Positions 1-9,092 of a stretch of DNA of 64,000 bases are shown piece by piece. Numbering within the stretch: position 1 is the first letter of the stretch; every line of letters starts with the position of its first letter. The stretch comes from Anaerolineales bacterium. GTDB taxonomy: Bacteria > Chloroflexota > Anaerolineae > JAAEKA01. The stretch spans positions 1 through 64,000 of the forward strand of contig JACKBI010000008.1 of the NCBI GenBank assembly GCA_020634615.1, read 5' to 3'. A program made the translations under genes and the position numbers. The notes below the pieces were generated by a model. That model did no database searches, was not told the origin of the DNA, and worked only from the letters and a program-made list of their open reading frames with translations.

Positions 1-1
1 T

Positions 2-1555
2 TTCAGCTTCCTGTTGGGGGACATGCATCCGCACGTGCTGGGGCTGCCTTTCGTCTTGCTGGCCATCGGCATCGCCCTCGCGCTCTTGTTGGGCAAGAAG
101 GAAAGCGGCAAACCCGGTTTCGCCAGCCACCTCTCGCTGGGCTGGGTCGGTTTCGCGTTGACGGCGCTTTGCCTGGGCGGGCTGGCCTTCCTCAACACGT
201 GGGATTTTCCCATCTACCTGTTCCTGGTCGCAGCAGCGCTGGCCGTGCGCATGGCGTGGGACCGGCGCGGCCTGAGCTGGGGCGTGATCGGGCGCGCCGC
301 GCTGACGGGAATCGCTCTCGGTGCGGTTGGCATCGTGCTGTATCTGCCTTTCTACGCGGGTTTCCAGTCGCAGGCCGGCGGTATCCTGCCCAATTTCCTT
401 TTCCCGACAAGGCTGGCGCAGTTCTTCGTGATGTTCGGTCCCTTGCTGGCGGCGCTGGTCTTCTTTTTGCTGGCGCTTTCCGGTCGCACCAGCCGCGGTG
501 CGCGCTTCTGGCGGCGTTTTGGCGGCTTCTTCCTTCTCGCCGTGCTGTTGCCGGTCCTGTTCCTTGTCCTGCTGATTGCACTGGGTGTCGTGACCGGCGC
601 GGGGCAGGAATTCATGCGGCGGCTGATGGAGTTGCCGATCGTTCAGCAGCAGGTGGGTGGGTTAAGCGTGCTGGATCTGGTGGCGGCCGTCGCCCAACGA
701 CGGGTCGTGACGCCGTGGGCGTTCCTGGCACTGGCCGGCCTGCTGGCATGGGTTGGCGCGCTGCTGGCCCGGCGGGTTACTGCGTCTGACGAGGCCGGGG
801 ATGAACCCACATCGGCCTTTTCGCCGCCGGTCGCGTTTGCCCTGTTGATGGCGCTGACCGCCCTTTTGCTGACCTTCAGCGTGGAGTTTGTCTACCTGCG
901 TGACACCTTTGGCACGCGGATGAATACTGTCTTCAAGTTTTACTTCCAGGCCTGGGTGCTGCTGGCGTTGATCGCAGCCTTTGGTGTGATCTACATCGCG
1001 CGCTACGGCGGGCGCGTGGTGCGCTGGGTTGGGCTGCCGCTGGTGACGTTACTGGTCGTGGCAGGCATGTTCTACCCGGTCTTTGCAACCTACACGCGCG
1101 CTGAGAAGTTCCAGAGCCAGCCGACGCTGGACGGCACCGCGTATCTCGACCAGCAGCAGCCGGGCGATGCGGGCGCTATCACATGGTTGCGCGCTAATGT
1201 GCCGGGAACCGCGACTGTGTTGGAAGCATCGGGTGGCTCGTACAGTTATGTCGGTCGCATCGCCGCTCAGACGGGGCTGCCGACTCTGCTGGGCTGGGAC
1301 GGCCATGAGCTGCAATGGCGAGGCGACACCGTTGAGCAGGACAAGCGCCGCCCTGACATCGAGCGCATCTACCGCGGCGCGCCGGTTGCTGAGTTGCAGG
1401 CGATTTTGGACAAGTGGAACATCGACTACGTGGTGGTCGGCCAGCAAGAGCGCGCCACTTATGGCGTCACGCCACAGGCTGAGGCGCGCTTGGCCGAGGC
1501 CATGCATCTGGTGTATGATGCCGATGGCGTGCGTATCTACCAGCGCAATGACTGA
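2..1555 (+). CDS. DUF2298 (YYY-type) multi-pass membrane protein, 3' part
   Basis: The reading frame is open from the window edge, so the N-terminus is missing; a TTG at position 14 is only an internal codon. The visible 517 residues are mostly hydrophobic helices. Near the start is the segment SFLLGDMHPHVLGLPF, which resembles the family's conserved D-x-HPH loop, and after the last helix comes a soluble tail of about 150 residues. This matches the DUF2298 / Chlor_Arch_YYY family of Chloroflexi and archaea, thought to be GT-C-like glycan or lipid-sugar proteins of unknown reaction. The next gene starts 3 bases after its stop, so they are probably co-transcribed. Family assignment is fairly firm; activity is unknown. 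Confidence 0.85.
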   Translation, partial: FSFLLGDMHPHVLGLPFVLLAIGIALALLLGKKESGKPGFASHLSLGWVGFALTALCLGGLAFLNTWDFPIYLFLVAAALAVRMAWDRRGLSWGVIGRAALTGIALGAVGIVLYLPFYAGFQSQAGGILPNFLFPTRLAQFFVMFGPLLAALVFFLLALSGRTSRGARFWRRFGGFFLLAVLLPVLFLVLLIALGVVTGAGQEFMRRLMELPIVQQQVGGLSVLDLVAAVAQRRVVTPWAFLALAGLLAWVGALLARRVTASDEAGDEPTSAFSPPVAFALLMALTALLLTFSVEFVYLRDTFGTRMNTVFKFYFQAWVLLALIAAFGVIYIARYGGRVVRWVGLPLVTLLVVAGMFYPVFATYTRAEKFQSQPTLDGTAYLDQQQPGDAGAITWLRANVPGTATVLEASGGSYSYVGRIAAQTGLPTLLGWDGHELQWRGDTVEQDKRRPDIERIYRGAPVAELQAILDKWNIDYVVVGQQERATYGVTPQAEARLAEAMHLVYDADGVRIYQRND

Positions 1556-1558
1556 CGT

Positions 1559-3316
1559 ATGACTTATCAGGCGAGTGTGACGACATCCAATCAAACCGGC
1601 TCAGCGACGGGCCGTATTCTGGCCTGGCTAACGGTGGAGCGGCTGGCGTGGCTGGTGATCGGGTTTGCGGCGGCAGTCTTGCGACTGCTGGGATTGGGTT
1701 TTCGCCCGCTGGACGCGGTTGAGGCGCAACAGGCTGTGGCAGCCCTGGGCGCAGCTGGCCTGCCCGGTCCGGGCGTAAGCCCGCTGCTGCTGAGCTTGCA
1801 CCGGTTCAGCTTCGGCTTGTTCCAGTCCGGCGAAGGGCTGGCGCGTATCTGGCCGGCGCTGGCAGGCATTGCTTTGGTTGTGCTGGTCTTTGAACTGCGC
1901 GGCGAACTGGGGCGGATCGGCGCCATGGGAGCAGCAACGTTGCTCGCCATCTCACCGCTGTTGGTCTTTTGGAGCCGCAGCGCGACCGGTGAAAGCTTCA
2001 GCCTGCTGGCGGCTATGGTCCTGATCGTCGCACTCACTCGGGCGCGGCGCCGCGCCCCGTGGATAATCTGGGGCGCGGTCGGGTTGGGATTGCTGGTGCT
2101 CTCTTCTGTGGCAGGTTACAGCGTCCTGGTTCTGATCGCACCGATGGCTGTGCTGGCGCTGGCAGGCAGGTCGACTGCGATTGACAACTCCGGCAGCGCC
2201 GGGTCGCAGTGGCTGATCGGTCTGCTGGTGTTCGTGGGAGTTGTCGCTCTTGGCGCGACGGCGATGTTCTTCAATCCGGGCGGGTTCGCGGCGGTGGCAG
2301 ATCTGCCGGCGGCGTGGCTGCGCTCATTTGCCAGCCCCGCCGGATATTCGCCGTTCTGGCTGTTGGCACAGGTGACGCTGGGTGAACTGCTCGCGCTGGG
2401 AGCCGGGGTCGCCGGGCTGGTGATCGGCCTGCGGCGGCGGGACTGGTTCGCGCAGGCATTGGGGTTGTGGCTTGTGCTGGCGCTGGTGCTGTTGGTTGTG
2501 CGCAGCGGGCGTTCACCGGGTGATGCAGCCTTGCTGGTGCTGCCGCTGGCCTTGCTGGCCGGCCTTGCGGTCGAGGCATTTGTGGCCCAGTTGAGCTTTG
2601 CCGGCGAGCGCGCCGAGGCGGCAGTCCTGTTGGCGGCGTGTCTGGTGGTGCTTGGTGCGGCTGCGATCTGGCTGGCAGACTATGTGCGGTCGCTGGATGG
2701 GACAGCGAATACAGTGTTTCTTTTCAGTGCCGCCGCGGCGCTGGTTGTGTTGGTGGCGATTCTGGTGGCGTATTTCGTCGTCTTTGGCGCTCGCGTCACC
2801 TGGCAGGTGGCCGTGTTGGTCGCCGCTATTGCGCTAGGCCTGTTGACGCTGCGTATGACAGCCATGACCAGCCACAACCATGATCCGCTGCGCTGGGGAT
2901 CTGTCGCCAGCACACGCGGCGCGAGCGACGGCGCTAATCTCACCGCATTTTTGGAGCAACTGGCCGCGCAGCGCGGCACGGACCTGCGCGATTTGCCGGT
3001 GACTCTGGTGGCCGCACCAGGGACCGAGCCGTCGCCGCTGTTGCGCTGGCTCGTACGCGATGCAGCCACGCACGATGCCGCGGGCGCGGCCGACGTGGAC
3101 GCAGGCGGTGTATTGATCAGCCTGGCTGACGATCCGCCCCCGGCCGGCAGCGATGGCGCCGCGCCGCTGGTGGGTCGCAGCTTCCGCATCGCCGAAGAGT
3201 GGACACCGGCCGGTCTGCGCGGCGAACCGCTGTGGAAGTGGCTGCTTTACGGCCTGTTCGATACGCCGGCCAGCCAGCAGCGCGCCGTCGTCTGGTTGCC
3301 GGCAACAAGCAACTAG
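1559..3316 (+). CDS. GT-C/PMT-like multi-pass membrane protein
   Basis: A 585-residue protein with about a dozen membrane segments. The first periplasmic loop (FRPLDAVEAQQAV, residues 50-62) sits where GT39/PMT-type glycosyltransferases carry their catalytic acidic residue, and a second loop contains FWSRSATGES. The C-terminal 150 residues are soluble and Ala/Asp-rich. The ATG lies 3 bases after the previous stop. It sits between a DUF2298 protein and an Agl23-like glycosyltransferase, so a role in transferring lipid-linked sugars across or outside the membrane is likely. It is a divergent member: I recognise the fold type, not a named family. Confidence 0.7.
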   Translation: MTYQASVTTSNQTGSATGRILAWLTVERLAWLVIGFAAAVLRLLGLGFRPLDAVEAQQAVAALGAAGLPGPGVSPLLLSLHRFSFGLFQSGEGLARIWPALAGIALVVLVFELRGELGRIGAMGAATLLAISPLLVFWSRSATGESFSLLAAMVLIVALTRARRRAPWIIWGAVGLGLLVLSSVAGYSVLVLIAPMAVLALAGRSTAIDNSGSAGSQWLIGLLVFVGVVALGATAMFFNPGGFAAVADLPAAWLRSFASPAGYSPFWLLAQVTLGELLALGAGVAGLVIGLRRRDWFAQALGLWLVLALVLLVVRSGRSPGDAALLVLPLALLAGLAVEAFVAQLSFAGERAEAAVLLAACLVVLGAAAIWLADYVRSLDGTANTVFLFSAAAALVVLVAILVAYFVVFGARVTWQVAVLVAAIALGLLTLRMTAMTSHNHDPLRWGSVASTRGASDGANLTAFLEQLAAQRGTDLRDLPVTLVAAPGTEPSPLLRWLVRDAATHDAAGAADVDAGGVLISLADDPPPAGSDGAAPLVGRSFRIAEEWTPAGLRGEPLWKWLLYGLFDTPASQQRAVVWLPATSN

Positions 3317-3423
3317 GTCACGCAGCGGAGTGGCGCTGCGTGTGGACAGGATTGTCCGGTCGATGACCGGGCCCACGATTTTATGGCGGCGCGCCGGTCG
3401 AGCCGCAACATGCCGAGACATTC

Positions 3424-6400
3424 ATGACTGACATTATCGATGTGATTCCACCTGAACAAGAACCGACTGTGGCGGAGACCCAGGACCAACCGAGCTGGCT
3501 GGACCGCTCGCTGGTCAGCCTGACGACCTGGAACTGGGAAAAAGCGGCCTGGACAGCGCTGCTGATCGTGGCGCTGGTCATCCGTGTCGTCGCGCTGAAC
3601 AACCGCACCGCCAGCCACGATGAGAGCGAACACGCCTGGTTCGCGTACAACCTTTTCACCGGTGCTGGTTACCAGCACAGCCCGGTCTACCACGGCCCGT
3701 TCGCCTATCATGTCCTGGCGTTGTTCTACCTGCTCTTCGGCGTCAGTGATGTAACGGCGCGCCTGCCAACGGCGCTATTCGGAGTCGGCATCGTCTGGCT
3801 GATCTGGTTCATGCGACCGTGGATCGGGCGCTTTGGCGCGTTCTTCGCAGCGCTGATGGTGACGATTTCGCCGGCCCTGCTGCACTACGCCCGCCATACT
3901 CGTCACGACACCTTTGAAATCTTCTTTGCTGTTCTGCTCCTGATCGCCGTGTTTCGTTATCTGGCTGACAACGAACGTTCCGCGCACTGGTTGTATATCG
4001 GTGCGGCCGCGCTGTCGTTCATGCTGGCCATCAAGGAGGTCGCGTTCATCGATGGGGCGGTGCTGGGTCTGTTCCTGGTGCTGGTCATCCTGTACCGCTG
4101 GCAGGGCTGGCGGCTGAAGCGCGACTATCCCGACGAGGAGCGCGAGGCGCCGCTTGCGTCTACCAGCCGCAGCGACTGGCTTGTGCTGGTTGGCGGTATT
4201 GTTCTCTCCATGGTCGGTGTCGCTGTTTTCCGCCTGTTGGGACTGGCAGACGCCGGTGCTGATGCGCTCAACACCGGAATCAAGCTGGCGGTATTGATCG
4301 CTCCCCCGCTGATTGCGATCGTCATGGCCGGGCTGTATGTGCGGCGCCGGGAGAACGATGAAATCCAGCCTGCCTTTGGCGTGGCAACGGATGCAGTCGT
4401 GCTTCTGGCGACACTGATCTTGCCATGGCTCAGCCCTTTCTTGATCAAGGCGCTGGGCTACGATCCACTGAACTACACTACCGGCATCATGGCGTCGTTT
4501 TCAGTCGTGGCAGCACTGGTGGGCGTGGCGGCGGTGGTCGGTTTGTTATGGAACGCCCGCCGCTGGCTGGTGGCCGCGGCGATCTTCACCGGCATTTTCG
4601 TGGTCTTCTTCACCACGTTCTTTACAAACGGGCAGGGCGTTGCAACCGGTGTCGTGGGCTCGCTAGGCCACTGGTTGTCGCAGCAGGAGGTGGCTCGCGG
4701 CGGCCAGCCGTGGTATTACTACCTCCTGGTGACGCCGCTCTATGAGTTCCTGCCGCTGTTGCTGAGCATTCCGGTGCTTTTCCGGGCTTTTGTGCAGCGC
4801 AATCGGGTGTCCATCGTCCTGCTGATTGCAACGTTGGTGTCCATCGGTTTGTGGCTTGGTCTGGGCGTGTTGCGCGGCGAGGGCGGCACGGAAAGCTCGC
4901 TGGTCAACGACGGGCTGCGGGCAATAGCGTTGATGTTGATCTTCCTCACCGCAGCCTGGGGCGGGCTCAACGCCCATGCACGCCGCGGCCAGTATTTCGT
5001 CGCGTTCCTACCCTTCCTGATCCTTTTCAACTGGATTGCGTATACCATTGCCGGTGAGAAAATGCCGTGGCTGGTGACGCACATCAGCTTACCGATGTGT
5101 ATTGCCGGTGGCTACTGGCTGGGGACGGTGGTCGAACGAGTCGAGTGGCGAACGGCCTGGCGACGGGGCGCGCTATGGGCCGGCCTGTTGACGGTGGTGT
5201 TCATCGCTGCGCTGATGGGCGTGTTGCGCAGCCAGCCGTTCCAGGATCGCTCGCTGGCCGGGTTGAGCAACACCAGCCAGTGGCTGGCGGCGCTGGTAGT
5301 AGGCGGCGTGACGATTTTCCTGCTGGCAAAGCTGGCAGGCAGGCTGGGAACGCGCACGCTGCTGCGGATCTCAGGGTTGACAGTGGTGCTGTTGCTGGGA
5401 CTGTGGACCGTGCGCACCAGCTACGCGCTCAGCTTTATCAACCAGAACTACGTCAATGAGTATCTCTTCTACGCGCACGCCTCGCCCGATCCGCTGATGG
5501 ACATGCGTGAGATCGAGGACATCAGCCGGCGTACCGTGGGCGACAAGCAACTGCGCATTGCCTACGACGACGATGCCTCGTGGCCGTTCAACTGGTATCT
5601 GTCGACGTGGCCCAATGCGGCCTATTTCGGCGCAACTCCCAGCCGAGAGGCATTTGCCGATGCGCCGGTCGCCCTGGTGGGCAGCAAAAATCTGGATCAG
5701 GCGCGTCCCTATCTGGCGCGCGACTATTACGAGTTCGACCGCCGGCTGATCTGGTGGCCCAACGAAGACTACAAGAACGTTACCTGGGACAAGATCAAGC
5801 TGGGGATCACCGACCCGACGAAGCGGCGCGAGTTTCTGGATGTGGTTCTGTGGCGCAAGTTCACGACGCCGATGAGCCAGTGGCCGCTGGTGCATCGCTA
5901 CAGCTTGTTCGTGCGCAAGGACGTAGCCAACGAGCTGTGGGACTTCGGCGCCGAGCCTGCCGCGTTTGCGCCCATCGTCGATCCCTACGAGCAGGGCATG
6001 CGTGAGGTCGCCGCGAGTCAAATCATTGGCTTTGGCCAGGGCGTGTCGGACGGACAACTGAACACACCGCGCAACATGGCTGTGGCCGCCGACGGAACGA
6101 TCTATGTCGCCGACAGCGGCAATCACCGCATTCAGGCGTTTGCGGCCGATGGCACGCCGCTGCGCTCGTGGGGCACGTCGTGCGAACTCTACACGGACGG
6201 CCAGCCGGGCTGTGTGGATCCGGACGGCAGCGGGCCGCTGCAGGTTGGTGACGGCCAGATGCGTGAGCCGTGGGGCATCGCCATCGGGCCGGACGGCAAC
6301 ATCTATGTCGCCGATACATGGAACCATCGTGTCATCGTCTTCGATCCGGACGGAAACTTCGTGCGCAAATGGGGCACGTTCGTGACGACTAACGGCGAGG

Positions 6401-7005
6401 CGGTGGGCGGTGAAGGCGGGTTCTGGGGGCCGCGCGCGATTGCGTTCGACGCGGTCGGCAATCTGTACGTCACCGATACGGGTAACAAGCGCGTGCAGGT
6501 TTTCGACTCTGACGGTGGGTTCCTGGGTCAGTATGGCGGCGGCGGTGTGGTGCCAGGCCGCTTTGACGAACCGGTGGGACTGGCACTGTTGCCGAACGCC
6601 GCCGGCGCGCCGGGCGGCACGCTGTTCGTGGCCGACACCTGGAACCGTCGCGTACAGGTCTTCGACGTCACCTTCACCGATAATCTGTCCGGCGGCGGTG
6701 GAGCCGGCCGGCCGGAGTTCACCTTCGTGCGCGAATGGCCCATTGAGGGCTGGTCCAGCCAGAGCGTGGTCAACAAGCCGTATCTGGCGGTGGACACTGA
6801 GGGCTATGTCTACGTGACCGACCCCGAGCTGTGGCGGGTGCTGGTGTTCGACCAGGAAGGCAACTTCAAGGCGACCTTCGGCGTCTTCGGCAACGACAAC
6901 CAGAGCTTCGCCCTGCCCAACGGCGTTGCCATTGGACCGGACAACCAGGTATACGTAGCTGACGCCGACAATCATCGGGTGATGGTCTTCCCGGCGGTGC
7001 GCTAG
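3424..7005 (+). CDS. Agl23-like membrane glycosyltransferase fused to an NHL beta-propeller
   Basis: 1193 residues in two parts. Residues 1 to about 690 form a GT-C membrane domain, with the loop SHDESEHAWFAYN (about 61-73), YHGPFAYH and ARHTRHDTFE, typical of the TIGR03663 / Agl23 flippase-activity-associated family. A soluble stretch of about 170 residues follows. From about residue 868 to the end there are repeated NHL blades with recurring motifs such as IYVADSGNHRIQAF, IYVADTWNHRVIVF and VYVADADNHRVMVF, enough for a six-bladed propeller. The propeller should lie outside the cell and may bind glycan or protein. The gene closes the three-gene membrane cluster. The membrane family is well supported; the propeller's ligand is unknown. 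Confidence 0.85.
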   Translation: MTDIIDVIPPEQEPTVAETQDQPSWLDRSLVSLTTWNWEKAAWTALLIVALVIRVVALNNRTASHDESEHAWFAYNLFTGAGYQHSPVYHGPFAYHVLALFYLLFGVSDVTARLPTALFGVGIVWLIWFMRPWIGRFGAFFAALMVTISPALLHYARHTRHDTFEIFFAVLLLIAVFRYLADNERSAHWLYIGAAALSFMLAIKEVAFIDGAVLGLFLVLVILYRWQGWRLKRDYPDEEREAPLASTSRSDWLVLVGGIVLSMVGVAVFRLLGLADAGADALNTGIKLAVLIAPPLIAIVMAGLYVRRRENDEIQPAFGVATDAVVLLATLILPWLSPFLIKALGYDPLNYTTGIMASFSVVAALVGVAAVVGLLWNARRWLVAAAIFTGIFVVFFTTFFTNGQGVATGVVGSLGHWLSQQEVARGGQPWYYYLLVTPLYEFLPLLLSIPVLFRAFVQRNRVSIVLLIATLVSIGLWLGLGVLRGEGGTESSLVNDGLRAIALMLIFLTAAWGGLNAHARRGQYFVAFLPFLILFNWIAYTIAGEKMPWLVTHISLPMCIAGGYWLGTVVERVEWRTAWRRGALWAGLLTVVFIAALMGVLRSQPFQDRSLAGLSNTSQWLAALVVGGVTIFLLAKLAGRLGTRTLLRISGLTVVLLLGLWTVRTSYALSFINQNYVNEYLFYAHASPDPLMDMREIEDISRRTVGDKQLRIAYDDDASWPFNWYLSTWPNAAYFGATPSREAFADAPVALVGSKNLDQARPYLARDYYEFDRRLIWWPNEDYKNVTWDKIKLGITDPTKRREFLDVVLWRKFTTPMSQWPLVHRYSLFVRKDVANELWDFGAEPAAFAPIVDPYEQGMREVAASQIIGFGQGVSDGQLNTPRNMAVAADGTIYVADSGNHRIQAFAADGTPLRSWGTSCELYTDGQPGCVDPDGSGPLQVGDGQMREPWGIAIGPDGNIYVADTWNHRVIVFDPDGNFVRKWGTFVTTNGEAVGGEGGFWGPRAIAFDAVGNLYVTDTGNKRVQVFDSDGGFLGQYGGGGVVPGRFDEPVGLALLPNAAGAPGGTLFVADTWNRRVQVFDVTFTDNLSGGGGAGRPEFTFVREWPIEGWSSQSVVNKPYLAVDTEGYVYVTDPELWRVLVFDQEGNFKATFGVFGNDNQSFALPNGVAIGPDNQVYVADADNHRVMVFPAVR

Positions 7006-7024
7006 GAGGGAGCAGCCTGGGAAG

Positions 7025-7051
7025 TGGGTAGATTGGTAGATTGGTAGGTTG
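7025..7051 (+). repeat. Short tandem direct repeat
   Basis: Three imperfect 8-bp units (TAGATTGG, TAGATTGG, TAGGTTGG) lie just downstream of the propeller gene. No function is apparent; it could be a slippage site. Confidence 0.6.
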
Positions 7052-7104
7052 GGGGCTGGCAGAGCGGCTGGCGGGGTCGTTCTGTCGTGTAACCCGTAGG
7101 GTCG

Positions 7105-7133
7105 TTGCGCGGCTGGTCGGCCGGTGTTATAAT
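7105..7133 (+). promoter_or_regulatory. Probable sigma70-type promoter for the lipoprotein gene
   Basis: A perfect TATAAT at 7128-7133 is preceded by TTGCGC at 7105-7110 with 17-bp spacing. The -35 is weak, with three of six consensus bases. The start codon is about 130 bases downstream, leaving a long untranslated leader in which I see no recognisable riboswitch. Confidence 0.45.
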
Positions 7134-7265
7134 CAGCTAGCTGATACGCGCCAGTGCAGCCGCCTTGGTGCTAATGAGTATAGCGCTGCAGATGGGATTT
7201 CAAGCTGACGGCAGAGAGCACAGTTTGGCGGCCATGTTCGGTTATTCCGGCGCAGGAGGTTATAA

Positions 7266-8282
7266 ATGGGTGCCAACGTCAGGAGGTCATTACAGTGCGC
7301 AGTTGGTTATGCAGTGGTAATCGTTGCCATGGCCGGATGTGCCATTCCTGTGGTGACAAATGAGCCGTCAGATGGCATACCAACCACGGCGGAGGTGTCC
7401 ACTATTCCATCCGCCACCGCGTTGCTTGCTCCGTCACCGGACACATCGCGAACTTCTCGGCCGCCGAACCTTGCGAAACCTTCTGATCGGGACGACTCCA
7501 GAACCTTTGAAGAACTTCTGGACAGCGCCTACAAGCACCGCTCGCAGCGAGATCTGGCAGGCGCATTGACAGAACTTGCACTGGCCGAAGAAATGATACA
7601 GGATAGGTCGCCATCAAATGAGGAGTACATAGACCTGCTCTTGATGAAGGCGGACACATATGCGATGTTTGAGCGGCTGGACGAAGCTGAAGAGGCGTTG
7701 CTGAAAGCTACATTTATTCCGGACGAGCATATTGACCTGATAGCAGACTCAACAAAGCCGTTGTCTGAGGATGACTTTCTTGAGATCGCTGATAGCATCC
7801 ACCAACTTGCCTCCCAGACTGACCTGCCAGGATATCACGTTGCGTTGTCACTGATCTACAACATACTTGGTGACCGCGAGAGTTTAGCGCGTGAACAACA
7901 GGCGGCGATGGATGTTTCGGTCGATAAGGACGTTACCCTGGCGATTGCCATGGGATTGTATAAGGTGCGTGGGCGCAAGCTCGAAGTACACGCTGCTTTG
8001 GCCGAGCAAATACTTCGATCTGCAAATGCAACGGAAGATTGGGTAGGACAGTATCAACTTGCTGCACAATACTATTTTGCAGGCTGGTTTTCCGAGTCGC
8101 AGGAGATAGTCGACCGCTATCTGGCCTTGCTCGATCCCGCTGATGATGAAGAACCGTACCTGAATTTCCTTGCACTGAAGATGAATATCGAGATGGGTCT
8201 TGGTCACTACGAGGCCATGAAAGAATACGAAGCCAAGATCCTGGCAATCGACCCCAACGCATTCGACGAGTTTTCCCAGTAG
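7266..8282 (+). CDS. Putative lipoprotein with TPR-like helical repeats
   Basis: 338 residues. The N-terminus (MGANVRRSLQCAVGY...) has a charged start, a hydrophobic stretch and the lipobox-like MAGC at about residues 23-26, so it is probably a lipid-anchored exported protein. A Ser/Thr/Pro-rich linker follows (to about 80), then an alpha-helical region with motifs such as ALTELALAEEMI and DEAEEALLKA that look like TPR repeats. The ATG has a strong AGGAGG at 7254-7259, six bases away. Codon use is less GC-rich than in neighbours, which hints at a lineage-specific or acquired gene. No specific function can be given. Confidence 0.65.
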   Translation: MGANVRRSLQCAVGYAVVIVAMAGCAIPVVTNEPSDGIPTTAEVSTIPSATALLAPSPDTSRTSRPPNLAKPSDRDDSRTFEELLDSAYKHRSQRDLAGALTELALAEEMIQDRSPSNEEYIDLLLMKADTYAMFERLDEAEEALLKATFIPDEHIDLIADSTKPLSEDDFLEIADSIHQLASQTDLPGYHVALSLIYNILGDRESLAREQQAAMDVSVDKDVTLAIAMGLYKVRGRKLEVHAALAEQILRSANATEDWVGQYQLAAQYYFAGWFSESQEIVDRYLALLDPADDEEPYLNFLALKMNIEMGLGHYEAMKEYEAKILAIDPNAFDEFSQ

Positions 8283-8372
8283 GGAACTGTCCAGAAATAA
8301 CGCGGTGATTTTTTTGCGGCACAGAGGTGTTTCCTAAAGGGATATCAGTGCCACAGATAGAGGAGGTGTGTT

Positions 8373-8636
8373 ATGACAGTTGACACCAATGTATTAGCCA
8401 GGCAGATCTACGAGCAAGCGCGCCAGCTTCCACCGGAGAGCCTGACCGATCTGGCAAAATATGTAGAGTTTCTACAGTTCAAGGTCGGTGACAGGTTGGC
8501 GGATGAGCCCAGCCTCCCCGATGGGCTACGGGTCGTGAACCTGCGCGGCCTGTTCAAGGGCTATGATTTCTCGCCTGAATTGCTCGCAGAAGCCAGGCGT
8601 GAGATGTGGTCAAGCCTTGAAGAGGAAATCGCATGA
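8373..8636 (+). CDS. VapB-type antitoxin (DUF2281-like)
   Basis: 87 residues beginning with a helical segment (IYEQARQLPPESLTDLAKYV, about 11-30) typical of small DUF2281-like antitoxins, with an acidic C-terminal half. A GAGGAGG ribosome site precedes the ATG. Its last codons overlap the PIN-domain toxin start by 4 bases (ATGA), the usual coupled antitoxin-toxin order. It should neutralise the toxin and repress the operon; the DNA-binding mode is not evident. Confidence 0.7.
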   Translation: MTVDTNVLARQIYEQARQLPPESLTDLAKYVEFLQFKVGDRLADEPSLPDGLRVVNLRGLFKGYDFSPELLAEARREMWSSLEEEIA

Positions 8637-9037
8637 GACAGTACGTCACGGATACGCAGTGTTTGCTGTGGTATCTGGCTGACGATCGGCGTTTGCCGCG
8701 AGCCCCTGGCCGGATATTCAATGCGGCCGACAACGGCAGCGCTCAGATCCTGGTGCCCACCATAGTGTTGGTAGAGTCAATCTTCCTGGCACAGAGACGA
8801 CGAGTGGGATCGGATACTCTGGCGCGGATGCTGGAATTGCGAGAGGACCTGGACGACGGCATTGCCGTTGTACCTCTCGATATGGCAATTGTGCGGACGG
8901 TGATGGATTTCGGCCCGGCCGCAGTTCCTGAACTGGCTGACCGCGTCATCGCTGCCACTGCCCGCTCGCTGGGCTTGCCCCTCCTCACCGTCGATCACGC
9001 CATTGCTGCCAGCGGGCTGGTCGAAGTGATCTCCTAG
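8633..9037 (+). CDS. VapC-type PIN-domain ribonuclease toxin
   Basis: 134 residues with the PIN-domain acidic residues in place: D7 (YVTDTQ), E48 (IVLVES), D103 (LADRVIAATA) and D121 (LTVDHAI). These coordinate the metal for RNA cleavage. The start overlaps the antitoxin stop. Length is normal for VapC toxins and the catalytic set is complete, so it is probably active. It is the first of three toxin-antitoxin pairs in the window. Confidence 0.85.
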   Translation: MRQYVTDTQCLLWYLADDRRLPRAPGRIFNAADNGSAQILVPTIVLVESIFLAQRRRVGSDTLARMLELREDLDDGIAVVPLDMAIVRTVMDFGPAAVPELADRVIAATARSLGLPLLTVDHAIAASGLVEVIS

Positions 9038-9092
9038 AACTCTCGCCCAGTCCCAGTCTCCTGATGACCGATATCTGGAAAACCGCCCTCTC

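Noticed and set aside
5371..6975. 534-residue open frame on the minus strand opposite the NHL propeller
   Set aside because: It is antisense to a clearly conserved repeat domain, has no recognisable motif and reflects the high-GC codon pattern of the plus-strand gene.
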